In this document: positions 33,789 to 42,500 of the stretch, piece by piece | How positions within the stretch are numbered: position 1 is the first letter of the stretch | Layout of the letters: every line of letters starts with the position of its first letter | Assembly: GCF_016907535.1 (NCBI RefSeq) | Contig: NZ_JAFBCF010000001.1 | Location: 3,596,001 to 3,660,000 of the forward strand | Reading direction: 5' to 3' | Source: Microlunatus panaciterrae | GTDB taxonomy: Bacteria > Actinomycetota > Actinomycetes > Propionibacteriales > Propionibacteriaceae | DNA: 64,000 bases | Position numbers and translations under genes: made by a program | Notes under the pieces: generated by a model | Database searches by the model: none | What the model was told of the DNA's origin: nothing | What the model saw: the letters and a program-made list of their open reading frames with translations, nothing else

Positions 33789-35314
33789 CCACGACCGAGG
33801 GCGGTTGCGGCCAACGGCAGGATCCGGGCCAGCGGATGCGGCCCGCCACCTGAGGGATCGTTGGTCGGGTCGACCGCCCAGTAGTGCTCGGTGCCGTACC
33901 AGAGGTACACGCCGATCATCATCCGGTCACCGACCACGGTCATCCCGATGCCCTCGAAGTAGCCCGCGTCCCGGGTGGTCTCGGCCGGCCGCTTGTAGAC
34001 GATCTCGGTGAACTTCGCGCTGCCGTTCTCCACCGTGACCGGATACCACTCGGGCCTGCTGGGCTTGCCGTTCTGGGTCTCGCGGACCTGGAAGCCGGCC
34101 TGGGCCAGCGCGCCGGGACAGCTGTCGACCCAGCCGGTGTAGGTGCGGAAGGCCTTCCGCGCCGTTGCCTCGTCAGGGAACTGCAATACGAGGGTGTAGA
34201 TGTTCGGCAGGTCCCTGAGGGGGTAGTCGGCGGCGGGCTTGGTGGGGGGCACCTCACGGTAGTTGCGCCCAAGCCGGCTGCTCGCGCCCAGCACCTCCAG
34301 CCCGGCCCGCTGGCAGACCGACAGCTGATCCAGGCTACGGCCGACACCGGCCGGCATCTGGCGGGACGAGGCGATCCGATAGGCCGGCCGCGGCGGAAGG
34401 TCGGCCGCCGGGATGAGATTTCGACTGCTGAGCGTACGGGTCTTCGGGGACGGCCGATCCGTGGCCCGGGTGCCCGCCAGGCGCTCTGCCACCTTGGGCA
34501 GCGACCGGAACATCGGCTGCAGTGGGAGCTTGGCTGAGCCCTTGTCGTAGGACCAGTGGGAGTCCTGGCCGCTCGTCAGCATGGAGACGAACGTGACCCG
34601 CTCGTCCACCCGGACCAGCCCGTAGTAGTCGAAGCTCAGCGGGCTCGAGCCGGGGGCGCCGAGCACGTCGGCGTACACCTCGATGAACTTCGCCTGACCG
34701 GCGCCCGCGTCCACGTCATACCAGTCACCATGGCCGGCCTTGTGATGACCTTGCCGGGTGAGCGTCCGAGCGCAGTCATCGGCCCAGCCGGTCATCGTCT
34801 TGACGACTGCCTCAGCCTGGGCAGCCGTGTCGAACTGCATGGTGACGGCGCTGGCGAAGTTGCCCTTGGTGCTGCCGGACAGGACATAGTCGCGGCGGAA
34901 GATGGCCACCGGTCCGAACGACTCGGGGTTGGCCAGGAAGCAGCTGCTCGCCACATCCTGACCGGCGCCCGAGTAGGTCTCGGAGACCTTGAAGTCGCCG
35001 GGCTGATGCCATTCGAGGTCGGCCTCGGTCGGCAGGTTGGTGGCTGACACCAGCGGCACCGGCGCAGCGGTGCGCTGGGGCTTCGGCGTGTGCGCCACCG
35101 GCGGCGGCAGCGTCGTGAAGAGGCCGTTCCCGGTGACCACAGCGCCACCGGTGAGGATGACAGCGGCCAGTGCCGCAGCCAGGGCGACGGCGTGCCGGCG
35201 CCGGCGACGGCGGGTGCCGAGCTCGCGGACCCGCTCGGCGGGCAATGGAGTGGCGTAGCGCTCACCCTCGTGAGCCAACTCCTCCAGCCCGGGGAAGTGG
35301 TTGTTCTCAGCCAT
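33785..35314 (-). CDS. Membrane-anchored extracellular protein with duplicated domain, downstream of an ECF sigma gene
   Basis: 509 aa. A short N-terminal cytoplasmic part with a poly-Arg run (RRRRRR, 35-40) is followed by one membrane helix (about 41-62) and a long extracellular part. That part contains two related units of about 140 residues. Each has a Cys, a 'F-x-D-x-A-x-A-x3-V/F-x5-GW-x-D/S-C' segment ([20 protein letters not shown] and [20 protein letters not shown]), then WY-x-V and AKF-x-E ([32 protein letters not shown]). The gene starts inside the sigma factor gene (8-bp overlap). It is a plausible regulator, for instance an anti-sigma-like partner, or a sensor, but no zinc-anti-sigma motif is present. 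Confidence 0.75.
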   Translation of the reverse strand: MAENNHFPGLEELAHEGERYATPLPAERVRELGTRRRRRRHAVALAAALAAVILTGGAVVTGNGLFTTLPPPVAHTPKPQRTAAPVPLVSATNLPTEADLEWHQPGDFKVSETYSGAGQDVASSCFLANPESFGPVAIFRRDYVLSGSTKGNFASAVTMQFDTAAQAEAVVKTMTGWADDCARTLTRQGHHKAGHGDWYDVDAGAGQAKFIEVYADVLGAPGSSPLSFDYYGLVRVDERVTFVSMLTSGQDSHWSYDKGSAKLPLQPMFRSLPKVAERLAGTRATDRPSPKTRTLSSRNLIPAADLPPRPAYRIASSRQMPAGVGRSLDQLSVCQRAGLEVLGASSRLGRNYREVPPTKPAADYPLRDLPNIYTLVLQFPDEATARKAFRTYTGWVDSCPGALAQAGFQVRETQNGKPSRPEWYPVTVENGSAKFTEIVYKRPAETTRDAGYFEGIGMTVVGDRMMIGVYLWYGTEHYWAVDPTNDPSGGGPHPLARILPLAATALGRG

Positions 35315-35804
35315 GGCGCAACTCCTGAGGTACCTCGTCGGCGAGCAGCCGGGCCAGTGCGGCGCGGCCGCGCGACAGTCGAGCCTTGACCGTGCCGACC
35401 GGCGCTCCGACCTCGTGCGCCACGTCGGCGACCGACAGGTCGCACAGGTGGTGCAGGACGATGGCTCGCCGTTGGTCGTGGGGAAGTGTCTGCAGTGCGT
35501 CGTTGAGGGCGACGCGGGTGACGTCGGGCTGCGGCGGCGGCGCCGGCTCGTGGGCCCGGTCCGGTGGCAGGAAGGCGCGTCGGGCCCTGCGCCACCGGCT
35601 GACCGCCAGCCGGTACGCAACAGTCCTGACCCAGGCCTCCGGCGACTGGTCGGTGTCCAGCGTCCTGCGTTTGTCCCACGCTCGTACGAACGCTTCCTGG
35701 ACGCAGTCCTGGGCCTCGGTCAGGTTGCCACAGATGGCGTAGATCTGGCCGACCAGTCGTCCGAAGGACTGGGTGTAGAACACGTCGAACGCTTGTTCGT
35801 CCAC
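35307..35804 (-). CDS. ECF RNA polymerase sigma factor (SigE family)
   Basis: 165-aa sigma-70-like factor with regions 2 and 4 only. Region 2 contains DFV-type sequences (FYTQSFGRLVGQIYAICGNLTEAQDCVQEAFVRAW) with the -10-recognition helix. Region 4 (about 105-160) has LQTLPHDQRRAIVLHHLCDLSVADVAHEVGAPVGTVKARLSRGRAAL, a clear helix-turn-helix. The GTG start has GGAGG 5 nt upstream. The next gene begins within its 3' end, so a sigma/membrane-partner operon is likely. The upstream 185-bp gap to the divergent epimerase-like gene should hold its promoter, which I could not define. Confidence 0.9.
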   Translation of the reverse strand: MDEQAFDVFYTQSFGRLVGQIYAICGNLTEAQDCVQEAFVRAWDKRRTLDTDQSPEAWVRTVAYRLAVSRWRRARRAFLPPDRAHEPAPPPQPDVTRVALNDALQTLPHDQRRAIVLHHLCDLSVADVAHEVGAPVGTVKARLSRGRAALARLLADEVPQELRHG

Positions 35805-35977
35805 CAGTCCTCCATCTCATTACTGCTGTCTCTACGCTGCCGGGCAGGGCCAGGTTGCATGCTTCGACCACCGGATGTGCGGGCGGGGGTGTCGCGGGCA
35901 AGGACGTCACCGCCCACTCTTTCATCGCGACGGCCGGTGTGATGGCCGGACGGCGGCAGCGTCGGAGCTCGATCTGC

Positions 35978-35983
35978 CAGGAT
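35978..35983 (+). promoter_or_regulatory. Predicted leaderless -10-like element of the epimerase-family gene
   Basis: CAGGAT, one base off the TANNNT consensus (C for T at position 1), ends 6 nt before ATG 35990. Only GGATCGGGA is nearby as a possible Shine-Dalgarno, and it overlaps this element. Confidence 0.3.
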
Positions 35984-35989
35984 CGGGAC

Positions 35990-36973
35990 ATGCGCCTACT
36001 CATCCTTGGCGGAACCGCCTTCCTGTCCGCGGCCGTCGCGCGTGAGGCTCTCAGTCGTGGTATCGACGTCAGCTGCCTGGCTCGCGGGACCACAGCCGAG
36101 CCGCCCGTTGGCGCACGGTGGATCCGGGCCGACCGTGACAGCGGCGCCGAGGCCTATCCGGCCGGTGACTGGGACGCCGTCGTGGAGGTCTCCTGGCAGC
36201 CCCGACAGGTCCGGCAGGCGCTGGCCGCCCTGGCCCAGCGGACGGGGCACTGGACCTACGTGTCGACCTGTTCGGTGTACGCCGACAACGACGTCCCGGG
36301 GGCGGACGAGTCGGCGCCGTTGCTGGCTGCGGAGGTGGGCGACGGCCCGGTGTCGGCCGAGAGGTACGGCGAGGCGAAGGTGGCCTGTGAACAGGCCACG
36401 CTGGCGGCGGTCGGTGACCGGCTGCAGATCAGCCGACCGGGGCTGATTGCGGGTGCCGGCGACGGCAGCGACCGGTTCGGCTACTGGCCGGCAAGGTTCG
36501 CCCGGCAACCGGATGAACGGGTGCTGGTGCCGAACGACGGTCGGCACACCCAGGTGATCGGTGTGCACGACCTGGCGCGGTGGGTCGTCGATGCGGCCGC
36601 GAACGGCACGACCGGGATCTTCAACGCTGTCGGTGAACCACTCCCGCTGCCCGAGCTGCTCGACCGGGTGCAACGGGTGGCTGACCATCGTGGCGACCAG
36701 GTCCGAGTCGATCACGACTGGCTGGTCGAGCAGCAGGTGGGCTACTGGTCGGGACCGGAGTCGCTGCCGCTCTGGCTGCCCTCCGGCTATCAGGGGTTCG
36801 GCGCCAGGTCGAATGCGGCGGCGAAGCAGGCAGGACTACGGCTGGCACCGGTCGACCAGCTGATCGCCGAGACACTGGACGACGAGCGGCGGCGAGGACT
36901 CGGCCGGCGACGGCGGGCCGGGCTCAGCCCCGAGCGGGAAGCCGAGCTGCTGCGGCTCTGGGATCTCCGCTAG
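35990..36973 (+). CDS. NAD-dependent epimerase/dehydratase family protein
   Basis: 327-aa protein of the extended short-chain dehydrogenase fold. An N-terminal RLLILGGTAFLSAAVAREAL (residues 2-21) gives the nucleotide-binding GGTxFLS variant seen in mRNA-binding-like and isoflavone-reductase-like epimerases. It continues with TYVSTCSVYAD and an active-site-like YGEAKVACEQA (Tyr-x3-Lys). The substrate is unknown. ATG 35990 was chosen because it starts right at the Rossmann motif; the open frame extends upstream without similarity. It stands alone between the divergent sigma gene and the ABC-F gene. Confidence 0.8.
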   Translation: MRLLILGGTAFLSAAVAREALSRGIDVSCLARGTTAEPPVGARWIRADRDSGAEAYPAGDWDAVVEVSWQPRQVRQALAALAQRTGHWTYVSTCSVYADNDVPGADESAPLLAAEVGDGPVSAERYGEAKVACEQATLAAVGDRLQISRPGLIAGAGDGSDRFGYWPARFARQPDERVLVPNDGRHTQVIGVHDLARWVVDAAANGTTGIFNAVGEPLPLPELLDRVQRVADHRGDQVRVDHDWLVEQQVGYWSGPESLPLWLPSGYQGFGARSNAAAKQAGLRLAPVDQLIAETLDDERRRGLGRRRRAGLSPEREAELLRLWDLR

Positions 36974-37026
36974 CTGCGACGCCGTCGGTGGCCTGTGGCG
37001 CCTTCCGAGCCGCAGCAGAAACTGTG

Positions 37027-37055
37027 TTGCGGGCGTCGGGCGGCTGTCTTAGCCT
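37027..37055 (+). promoter_or_regulatory. Predicted promoter of the ABC-F gene
   Basis: TTGCGG (37027-37032), a 17-bp spacer and TAGCCT (37050-37055). About 115 nt of leader follow before the AGGAG site and ATG 37175. Long leaders before ABC-F genes can hold antibiotic-responsive attenuators; no clear leader peptide or terminator/antiterminator pair was recognised here. Confidence 0.4.
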
Positions 37056-37174
37056 TTACGGGTCCCTGTCGCCGATCGAAGGACAGCCCGTGTCGCTCTG
37101 AGGTCGAAACCTCCACCCGCCAGCCCGTGACCCATTGTCACGGCGCTGCACCCTTTTCGACTTCAGGAGCACAG

Positions 37175-38746
37175 ATGCACCCTTCGCTAGTCTGTCATGA
37201 CCTCACCTTCGGCTGGCCCTCCGGCGAGACCGTCTTCACCCAGCTCGATGCGGTCTTTCCGGCTGGTCTCACCGGGCTGGTCGGGCGCAACGGCGTCGGC
37301 AAGTCCACCCTGCTGAAGATCTTCGCCGGCGAGCTGTCGCCCACCTCTGGTCGGCTCTCCGTGCCGACCAGCATCGGCTACCTGCCGCAGAACCTGGTGC
37401 TGGCCGAAGAGCTGACAGTCGCCGACGTCCTCGGCATCGGCGAGGTCGTTGCCGCCCTCCGCCGTATCGACGCCGGGGCCGGTGAGCCTGCTGACTTCGA
37501 AACCGTCGGCGACGAGTGGGACGTCGAGGCGCGCTCGGCGGCGGTGCTGACCCGTTTCGGTTTCGCCGATGTCGATCTTGACCGGACCATCGGTACCCTC
37601 TCCGGCGGTGAGGCGGTCCTGATCGCACTGGCCGGCCTGTTCGTCGCCGGGCCGGACTTGTTGATCATGGACGAGCCGACCAACAACCTCGATGTCGCTG
37701 CCCGTGAGCGGCTCTTTGAGGCGGTGGCGTCCTGGCGGGGGACAGCGATCATGGTCAGTCACGACCGTGCCCTGCTGGAGCTGGTCGACTCCATCGCCGA
37801 GCTGCGCGAGGGGTCCCTGCGCTTCTTCGGCGGCAACTTCAGCGCCTATACGGAGGCGCTCGCGATCGAACAGGAGGCTGCCGCCAGGGGCGTACGCAGC
37901 GCTGAGGCCGAGGTGCGCCGGCAGCGACGTGACCTGATCGAGGCGCAGACCAAGCTGGACCGGCGGCAACGGTTTGCCCGGAGCCAGTCCGACAACCTGC
38001 CCAAGATCGTGGCCAACGCCAAGCGCAACCAGGCCGAGGGTTCGGCCGCGAAGCTGCGGGGCGGGCACGAGGCCGACCTGGCCGAGGCGCGGCAGCGGCT
38101 GGAGGCCGCCGAGGAGCGGGTCCGCGACGACGACGTGATCAGGATCGAGCTGGACTCGACCCTGGTGCCACCGGGTCGGGATGTGCTGATCTTGGACGAT
38201 GTGGTGCTGCGCCACGGGGTGCGGGTGTCGGCGCACCTTCGTGGGCCGGAACGGATCGGCCTGCTCGGTCCCAACGGTGCCGGCAAGACGACGTTGATCG
38301 ACACCGTGCGTGGGGCGATTCAGCCTCGCTCCGGCTCCGTCGACCTGCGGGTGCCGCACCGGCTGCTGCCGCAACGGCTGCAGGTGCTCGACGACGACCT
38401 GACCGTGCTCGCGGGGGTGTCGAAGCTGGCGCCGGGTGCGGATGACAACACTCTGCGGGCCCAACTGGCCCGGTTCCTGCTGGACGCCGACATGATCGCC
38501 CGGCCGGCCGGGAGCCTGTCCGGCGGCGAACGTTTCCGAGCCAGCCTGGCCGCGTTGCTGCTGAGCGAGCCGCCGCCGCAGCTGTTGATCCTGGACGAGC
38601 CGACCAACAACCTGGATCTGGACAGCGTCCGGCAGCTGACCGCCGCGCTCTGCGCCTACCGCGGGGCGCTGCTCGTCGCCAGCCACGACCAGCCCTTCCT
38701 CGAAGACATCGGGCTGACCGGGCAGCTTGAGCTGGGGGCGCCCTAG
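37175..38746 (+). CDS. ABC-F family ATP-binding cassette protein
   Basis: 523-aa protein with two ABC domains on one chain and no membrane helices, the ABC-F layout (translation factors or ribosome protection proteins). Domain 1 has Walker [10 protein letters not shown], signature [13 protein letters not shown] and Walker [13 protein letters not shown]. Domain 2 has [23 protein letters not shown] and [14 protein letters not shown]. The inter-domain linker (about residues 225-330) is long, charged and helical, as in proteins that reach the ribosomal P site. ATG 37175 follows TTCAGGAGCACAG. Whether it is a housekeeping Ets-like factor or an antibiotic-resistance type cannot be told from the motifs. 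Confidence 0.88.
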   Translation: MHPSLVCHDLTFGWPSGETVFTQLDAVFPAGLTGLVGRNGVGKSTLLKIFAGELSPTSGRLSVPTSIGYLPQNLVLAEELTVADVLGIGEVVAALRRIDAGAGEPADFETVGDEWDVEARSAAVLTRFGFADVDLDRTIGTLSGGEAVLIALAGLFVAGPDLLIMDEPTNNLDVAARERLFEAVASWRGTAIMVSHDRALLELVDSIAELREGSLRFFGGNFSAYTEALAIEQEAAARGVRSAEAEVRRQRRDLIEAQTKLDRRQRFARSQSDNLPKIVANAKRNQAEGSAAKLRGGHEADLAEARQRLEAAEERVRDDDVIRIELDSTLVPPGRDVLILDDVVLRHGVRVSAHLRGPERIGLLGPNGAGKTTLIDTVRGAIQPRSGSVDLRVPHRLLPQRLQVLDDDLTVLAGVSKLAPGADDNTLRAQLARFLLDADMIARPAGSLSGGERFRASLAALLLSEPPPQLLILDEPTNNLDLDSVRQLTAALCAYRGALLVASHDQPFLEDIGLTGQLELGAP

Positions 38747-38978
38747 ACTGAGGCGGTCGACGGCCTGGCAGCCACGCTCCGAGTCGTGCCGGCCGACGAG
38801 CGTCAGCCAGCCGAACGGCGCAGGTCGCCGATTTCGTCCCGGCAGCACCGATGTGGCAAACTGGTGCGCTGTTGCTTGCTGGTCTCGGCTCCTGCCACAG
38901 GGGGACTGTCCAAGGCCCAGGCACATCCCATCGAAACACACCACCGTGGTGACCTGTGGCACTGGCGAGGATTGCATC

Positions 38979-39335
38979 ATGAGCAAGCTGATCAACGAGC
39001 TCGACTCGGCTTCGTTGCGGACCGATATCCCGGTCTTCCGTCCTGGCGACTCCGTCAAGGTGCACGTCAAGGTCGTCGAGGGCAACCGCTCCCGGGTGCA
39101 GGTCTTCGCCGGTGTCGTGATCTCCCGCGTCGGTGGTGGCCTGCGGGAGACGTTCACCGTCCGCAAGGTGAGCTTCGGCGTTGGCGTCGAGCGCACCTTC
39201 CCGCTGCACAGCCCGATCATCGACAAGATCGAGGTCGACCGGCAGGGCGACGTCCGCCGGGCCAAGCTGTACTACCTCCGTGGTCTGCGCGGCAAGGCCG
39301 CCAAGATCAAGGAGAAGCGCTCAGTCGTCGGCTGA
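38979..39335 (+). CDS. rplS: 50S ribosomal protein bL19
   Basis: 118-aa ribosomal protein at the 30S-50S interface. It has the conserved [45 protein letters not shown] and the ending [22 protein letters not shown] with a GAGG about 10 nt upstream. The 230-bp gap before it holds GTGGCAAACTGG near 38852-38863, which may include its -10 region; I see no conserved r-protein leader structure. lepB follows after 1 bp. Confidence 0.97.
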   Translation: MSKLINELDSASLRTDIPVFRPGDSVKVHVKVVEGNRSRVQVFAGVVISRVGGGLRETFTVRKVSFGVGVERTFPLHSPIIDKIEVDRQGDVRRAKLYYLRGLRGKAAKIKEKRSVVG

Positions 39336-39336
39336 C

Positions 39337-40212
39337 GTGTCGCGCGTCTCGTCCGAATCGGACGACGAGCTGCGGCCGCGGCAGGAGGTGGGCCCCGAGC
39401 CCGCCGGCCTCGAGCCTGAGGTGCTCGGGAGGCACGAAGCGCATGAGGACGCCGGGCCTCGGTCGATGACCTTCGGCCAGCACGTCCTGGCCTTCGCCAA
39501 GGAGCTGGTGGTCGTCGTGATCGGCGCCGTCATCGTGGCGTCGCTGCTGCGTGGCTTCGTCGGCCAGATGTTCCTGATCCCCTCCAGCTCGATGGAGAAC
39601 ACCCTGCTCATCAACGACCGGGTGGCGGTGGAGAAGATCAGCTCGGTCAAGCGCGGCGAGGTCGTCGTGTTCGCTGACCCGGGCGGCTGGCTGAGCGGTC
39701 CCGCACCGGCCGAGCGCGGTCCCGTCGGCCGAGCGCTGGAGTTTGTCGGCGTGCTGCCGGACACCGGGACCGAACACCTGATCAAGCGGGTGATCGGGCT
39801 TCCCGGCGACGAGGTCATCTGCTGCGATGACAAGGGCAGGATCACGGTCAACGGTCAGGCTCTGGACGAGAGCGGTTATCTCTACCGTGCGGCCGACGGC
39901 ACCCAGGTGGCCCCGTCGGAGATCCCGTTCGACGTCGTCGTCCCGGCCGACCGGATGTTCGTCATGGGCGACCATCGCAACAACAGCCGCGACTCGCGCT
40001 GCCACCTCAACGATGAGCGGTCCGGTGGTCCGAAGGGCCTGAACGGCTTCGTCTCGCTGGATCTGGTGGTCGGCCGGGGCTTTGCCGTGGTCTGGCCGCT
40101 GAGCTCGGCGTCGCGTTTGAGGATTCCGGCTACATTCGACACTGTGCCACCCGGAAAGAAGCCCGCTCCCGCTCAGCCGCAGATCGATGCCGGGCCCGAA
40201 GCGAGCTGTTGA
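39337..40212 (+). CDS. lepB: Signal peptidase I, first of two tandem copies
   Basis: 291-aa type I signal peptidase, which removes signal peptides at the outer face of the membrane. It has an N-terminal cytoplasmic, Glu-rich extension (about 1-50), one membrane helix (LVVVVIGAVIVASLLRGFV, 57-75), nucleophile Ser85 in IPSSSMENTL, general base Lys150 in LIKRVIGLPGD, and the box E motif FVMGDHRNNSRDSR. Position next to rplS is the usual place for lepB in actinobacteria. The GTG start lies 1 bp after the rplS stop. It is closely related to the following gene; both keep the catalytic dyad. Confidence 0.95.
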   Translation: MSRVSSESDDELRPRQEVGPEPAGLEPEVLGRHEAHEDAGPRSMTFGQHVLAFAKELVVVVIGAVIVASLLRGFVGQMFLIPSSSMENTLLINDRVAVEKISSVKRGEVVVFADPGGWLSGPAPAERGPVGRALEFVGVLPDTGTEHLIKRVIGLPGDEVICCDDKGRITVNGQALDESGYLYRAADGTQVAPSEIPFDVVVPADRMFVMGDHRNNSRDSRCHLNDERSGGPKGLNGFVSLDLVVGRGFAVVWPLSSASRLRIPATFDTVPPGKKPAPAQPQIDAGPEASC

Positions 40213-40217
40213 GCCGT

Positions 40218-40997
40218 ATGGCCAGGGCGAGAGGTACAGCCGACTCGGGTAGTGGGTCGACGGCCGGTCAGCGGGTCGGCTCGTTCGTGAAGGAGATCAT
40301 CGTCGTCGTGGTCGGCGCGATCATCGTCTCCTCCCTGCTCCGGGCGTTCGTCGGGCAGATGTTCATCATCCCGTCAGGCTCGATGGAGAACACCCTGCGG
40401 ATCGGTGACCGGGTGGTCGTACAGAAGATCACCGACTTCCACCGTGGCGACGTCGTCGTCTTCGCCGACCCCGGCGGCTGGATGGGCGACAGCGCCCCCG
40501 AGGAACGCAGCCCGATCGGGCAGTTTTTCGAGTTCGTCGGAGTGCTTCCGGACACCAGCACCGAGCATCTGATCAAGCGGGTGATCGGCATGCCGGGCGA
40601 CACGGTGGTCTGCTGCGACAGCAAGGGCAGGATCACGGTGAACGATCAGCCGCTGGACGAGCGGTCCTACCTGTACTCCGAGGAGAACATCCGGGTCGAC
40701 CCGTCCGACATCCGGTTCAGGGTGGTCGTGCCCGCAGGCCGGATCTTCGTGATGGGTGACCATCGCGACGCCAGTGCGGACTCGCGCTGTCACCTGTCGG
40801 ACCTGTCTCGGGACCAGGCGGCGGGAATGGTGGCGTTCGTCCCGATCGACCTGGTGGTCGGCCGTGCCTTCGCCGTCGCCACCCCGCTCGAGCACGCCCA
40901 CTTTCTGGACACTCCCAAGACCTTCGCCCAGGTGCCGCCCCCGAGCAAGCCCGCCCCGTCCCGAGCGGTGATCAAGCCCAAGGGCGTCACCTGCTGA
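40218..40997 (+). CDS. lepB: Signal peptidase I, second tandem copy
   Basis: 259-aa paralogue of the preceding protein with the same order of motifs: membrane helix EIIVVVVGAIIVSSLLRAFV (26-45), nucleophile Ser55 in IPSGSMENTL, base Lys120 in LIKRVIGMPGD, and FVMGDHRDASADSR. It lacks the long acidic N-terminal extension of copy one. ATG 40218 is taken as start, but a TTG at 40209 overlapping the previous stop is possible. Its stop overlaps rnhB by one base. The two copies probably differ in substrate preference or membrane context, which is inference. Confidence 0.94.
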   Translation: MARARGTADSGSGSTAGQRVGSFVKEIIVVVVGAIIVSSLLRAFVGQMFIIPSGSMENTLRIGDRVVVQKITDFHRGDVVVFADPGGWMGDSAPEERSPIGQFFEFVGVLPDTSTEHLIKRVIGMPGDTVVCCDSKGRITVNDQPLDERSYLYSEENIRVDPSDIRFRVVVPAGRIFVMGDHRDASADSRCHLSDLSRDQAAGMVAFVPIDLVVGRAFAVATPLEHAHFLDTPKTFAQVPPPSKPAPSRAVIKPKGVTC

Positions 40998-41656
40998 TGA
41001 GCACCTCCGCCAGCATCGTCGTCCGCCGCAACAGCGGCCTGTACGGCTATGAGCGCGCCCTCCGGCGGGCCGGGTTGGCGCCGGTCGCGGGAGCTGACGA
41101 AGCGGGTAGGGGAGCCTGCGCAGGACCGTTGGTCGCTGCTGCGGTGATCCTGTCCGATGCGAAGTCCAAGGAGATCCGCGGGCTGCGTGACTCCAAGCTG
41201 CTGTCCGCGGCTCAGCGGGACCGTTGCTACGACGAGATCATGGCCAAGGCACTGGCCTGGTCGGTGGTCAGCGTCGAGCCTGGCGAATGCGACCGGCTGG
41301 GAATGCACGTTGCGAACATCTCCGCCCTGCGTCGGGCCCTGCACAGGCTGGATCTGGCCCCGACCTACGTCCTCACCGATGGCTTCAGTGTCGACGGGCT
41401 GGGCGTTCCCGGCCTGGCCGTCTGGAAGGGCGACCGGGTGGCGGCCTGCGTCGCGGCGGCGTCTGTGGTCGCCAAGGTGACCCGGGACCGGATCATGATC
41501 GAGCTGCACGAGACCTATCCGGAGTATGACTTCGCCACCCACAAGGGATACTGCACGCCCGAGCACCAGCAGTTGCTGGACCGTCACGGTCCCTGCGCCA
41601 CCCACCGGATGCGTTACGTGAACGTGGCCCGAGCGGCTAGAGTTTCTTCGTCATGA
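40997..41656 (+). CDS. rnhB: Ribonuclease HII
   Basis: 219-aa RNase H type 2 that nicks RNA-DNA hybrids and single ribonucleotides in DNA. The family signature GADEAGRGACAGPLVAAAV is at about residues 32-50. The other catalytic acids are in LRDSKLLSA and VLTDGFSVDG, and the conserved THKGYCTPEH and KVTRDR follow. ATG 40997 uses the last base of the lepB stop (TGATG). It overlaps the start of the DUF2469 gene by 4 bp. Confidence 0.95.
   Translation: MSTSASIVVRRNSGLYGYERALRRAGLAPVAGADEAGRGACAGPLVAAAVILSDAKSKEIRGLRDSKLLSAAQRDRCYDEIMAKALAWSVVSVEPGECDRLGMHVANISALRRALHRLDLAPTYVLTDGFSVDGLGVPGLAVWKGDRVAACVAAASVVAKVTRDRIMIELHETYPEYDFATHKGYCTPEHQQLLDRHGPCATHRMRYVNVARAARVSSS
41638..41643 (+). promoter_or_regulatory. 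Possible internal -10 element for the DUF2469 gene
   Basis: TAGAGT (TANNNT) inside the 3' end of rnhB, 9 nt before the ATG of the DUF2469 gene, which has no Shine-Dalgarno of its own. Coupling to rnhB through the ATGA-like overlap is the alternative. Confidence 0.3.
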
Positions 41657-41973
41657 GCGCCGAAGACCTTGAGCAGTACGAGAGCGACCTTGAGCTCCAG
41701 CTCTACCGCGAGTACAAGGACGTGGTCGGCATCTTCACCTACGCGGTGGAGACCGAGCGGCGCTTCTACCTGTGCAACGCGGTGGATCTGAAGGTGCGCA
41801 CCGAGGGCGGTGACGTCTACTACGAGGTCTCGATGGGTGATGCGTGGGTGTGGGACATGTACCGTCCGGCCCGGTTCGTCAAGAGTGCCAAGGTGCTCAC
41901 CTTCCGCGACGTCTCCATCGAGGAGATTGCGCACAGTGAGCTGCAGGTGCCCAAGAGCGTCTCCGGCGAGTGA
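41653..41973 (+). CDS. DUF2469 family protein
   Basis: 106-aa protein of the actinobacteria-specific DUF2469 family, which follows rnhB in most actinomycetes. It starts MSAEDLEQYESDLELQLYREYKDV, the family signature, and continues with FTYAVETERRFYLCNAVDL and VWDMYRPARFVKSAKVLTFRDV. It is soluble with no signal peptide. No function is known. It overlaps rnhB by 4 bp. Near-universal synteny suggests a link to DNA/RNA metabolism, but that is inference. Confidence 0.93.
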   Translation: MSAEDLEQYESDLELQLYREYKDVVGIFTYAVETERRFYLCNAVDLKVRTEGGDVYYEVSMGDAWVWDMYRPARFVKSAKVLTFRDVSIEEIAHSELQVPKSVSGE

Positions 41974-41995
41974 CCCGGCGGCCCTGACCCGGCCG

Positions 41996-42027
41996 GTATC
42001 CACAGGCCCGTACCGCCGGTTTCCACA
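41996..42027 (+). promoter_or_regulatory. Two DnaA-box-like sequences upstream of yraN-comM-dprA
   Basis: GTATCCACA (41996-42004) matches the bacterial DnaA box TTATCCACA at 8 of 9 positions and GTTTCCACA (42019-42027) at 7 of 9. They are in the same orientation, 23 bp apart, within a direct repeat CCGGT-A/T-TCCACAGG. They lie in the 116-bp gap before the yraN start. They may bind DnaA and link these genes to the replication cycle, or be a chance match. Confidence 0.35.
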
Positions 42028-42089
42028 GGACGCCCGGCCTGCTGCACTTTTTGCCCGCCGATCCGCAGTGTTACTGCGGGAGGTGCGAG

Positions 42090-42500
42090 ATGGCCGAGTC
42101 GCGGTTGAGCCAAGGTGCAGGGCAGGTGCCGTCGTCGAAGCGTGACGTTGGGGTTCGAGGGGAGGACCTGGCAGCTGACTATCTGCGGGCCGAGGCCGGG
42201 ATGCAGATACTGGCGCGCAACTGGCGATGCCGGCTCGGCGAGCTGGACATCGTCGCACTGGAGAACGACGGCGATCGACGGACGCTGGTGTTCTGCGAGG
42301 TCAAGTGTCGCAGCGGGCTCGGGTTCGGCTCGCCGCTGGAGGCGATCACCGGCCAGAAGCTCCGCCGGCTCCGACAGCTGGCGGCGCACTGGCTGGTGGC
42401 CGAAGGGACTCACGCCGATGACATCAGGCTGGATGCTGTGGGGGTGGTGCTGTCTCCCGGCGCCGAACCGGTGATCACCCACGTGCGGGCGATCGGCTGA
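42090..42500 (+). CDS. YraN family protein (UPF0102, nuclease-like fold)
   Basis: 136-aa member of the YraN/UPF0102 family with a restriction-endonuclease-like fold. It has RGEDLAADYLRAEAG, then ILARNWRCRLGELDIVALEND with the acidic residues E-D, and VFCEVKCRS (E-x-K) forming a plausible metal site. It typically lies between rnhB/DUF2469 and comM in actinobacteria. ATG 42090 has GGGAGG 7 nt upstream; an in-frame TTG at 42051 has none. The stop overlaps the comM start by one base. The biological role is unproven; DNA repair or competence is suggested by its neighbours. Confidence 0.9.
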   Translation: MAESRLSQGAGQVPSSKRDVGVRGEDLAADYLRAEAGMQILARNWRCRLGELDIVALENDGDRRTLVFCEVKCRSGLGFGSPLEAITGQKLRRLRQLAAHWLVAEGTHADDIRLDAVGVVLSPGAEPVITHVRAIG

